64,000 nt of DNA from Haloterrigena salifodinae (lineage in GTDB: Archaea > Halobacteriota > Halobacteria > Halobacteriales > Natrialbaceae). Under the pieces are notes generated by a model. It was given only the letters and a program-made list of their open reading frames with translations, was not told the origin of the DNA and did not search any database. Positions 63,785 to 64,000 of this stretch are shown piece after piece; within the stretch, counting starts at the first letter, position 1; the number at the start of each line of letters is the position of its first letter. Made by a program: the position numbers and the translations under genes. The DNA lies in the NCBI RefSeq assembly GCF_003977755.1, contig NZ_RQWN01000001.1, positions 760,995 to 824,994 on the forward strand, read 5' to 3'.

Positions 63785-64000
63785 TCCGAACCGGACTGGA
63801 GATCGCACTGATCGTCGTCGGCGTCTTCTTCCTGACGGTCGGCACCATCGGCATGCTCCGCCTGCCGAACGTCTACAACCGAATGCACGCGACGAGCAAG
63901 CCCACGACGCTGGGGACGGCGGCGATTTTCTTCGCCGGCTTCGCTCACTTCGGCCCCGGCGCGGAGGGGTTGACCGCGCTCATCGGGATCGTCTTCCTCT
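63781..64000 (+). CDS. mrpG: Mrp antiporter subunit G (cut by the window edge)
   Basis: The first 73 residues are visible. They show the first two membrane segments and the family motif GTIGMLRLPNVYNRMHATSK. The gene runs past base 64000. It completes the order mrpA-B-C-D-E-F-G in one operon whose genes overlap by 1-8 bases. Confidence 0.9.
   Translation, partial: MIRTGLEIALIVVGVFFLTVGTIGMLRLPNVYNRMHATSKPTTLGTAAIFFAGFAHFGPGAEGLTALIGIVFL

Overview
The window is a stretch of haloarchaeal chromosome. Evidence: very high G+C; acidic proteins rich in Asp and Glu; Tat-type signal peptides on exported proteins; TATA-like boxes about 26-33 bp before start codons, which points to mostly leaderless transcripts; and archaeal or haloarchaeal families throughout (archaeal pantothenate kinase and ligase, GGGP synthase, Bat-type regulators, HalOD1 proteins, bacterioruberin genes, Elp3, an MBF1-like factor). 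The protein style resembles Natrialbales (Natrinema/Haloterrigena-like); this is an inference, because no 16S or ribosomal gene is present.

Layout. 1-7.5 kb: a sugar locus with the end of a GH15 glucoamylase, an ABC maltodextrin-type importer (ATPase divergent from binding protein and two permeases), a decayed alpha-amylase-like remnant and a gluconate-dehydratase-like enzyme. 7.6-23.7 kb: mostly housekeeping genes, including an AlaX-type editing protein, MBF1-like factor, tRNA-Leu(GAG), DUF420 protein, purF, SLC13 permease, MutS-like ATPase, HAD phosphatase, katG, amidohydrolase, UspA and birA, plus several tiny zinc-ribbon or membrane proteins. 23.7-32 kb: an acyl-CoA dehydrogenase remnant, a Bat-type HTH regulator, tyrS, a HalOD1 protein, and the two archaeal CoA-pathway enzymes (phosphopantoate-beta-alanine ligase and pantoate kinase) separated by a 969-residue membrane protein carrying 13 tandem DUF1508-like repeats. 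32-43 kb: a Tat-exported lipase-like hydrolase, aspS with a repeat field behind it, a sirtuin, a second HalOD1 protein, a truncated Lrp/AsnC regulator, GGGP synthase, ilvE, a double winged-helix regulator and msrB.

43-52.5 kb: an LOR/SDH (ornithine cyclodeaminase-like) enzyme and a pigment region: a Bat-like PAS-GAF-HTH regulator, crtB with a near-consensus Bat upstream activating sequence next to its TATA box, and, facing it, crtD-lyeJ-cruF, which converts lycopene to C50 bacterioruberin. 52.6-64 kb: an FNT channel fused to two Usp domains, elp3, tenA, and an mrpABCDEFG Na+/H+ antiporter operon that runs off the right edge.

The most unusual non-genic signal is a set of short perfect palindromes with 3-4 nt loops, clustered behind purF, aspS and tRNA-Leu, near the winged-helix regulator, and once inside the 3' end of the bat-like coding region. 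The aspS locus also carries a 97-bp direct repeat that includes the aspS stop codon. The most unusual protein is the 13-repeat DUF1508 membrane protein.
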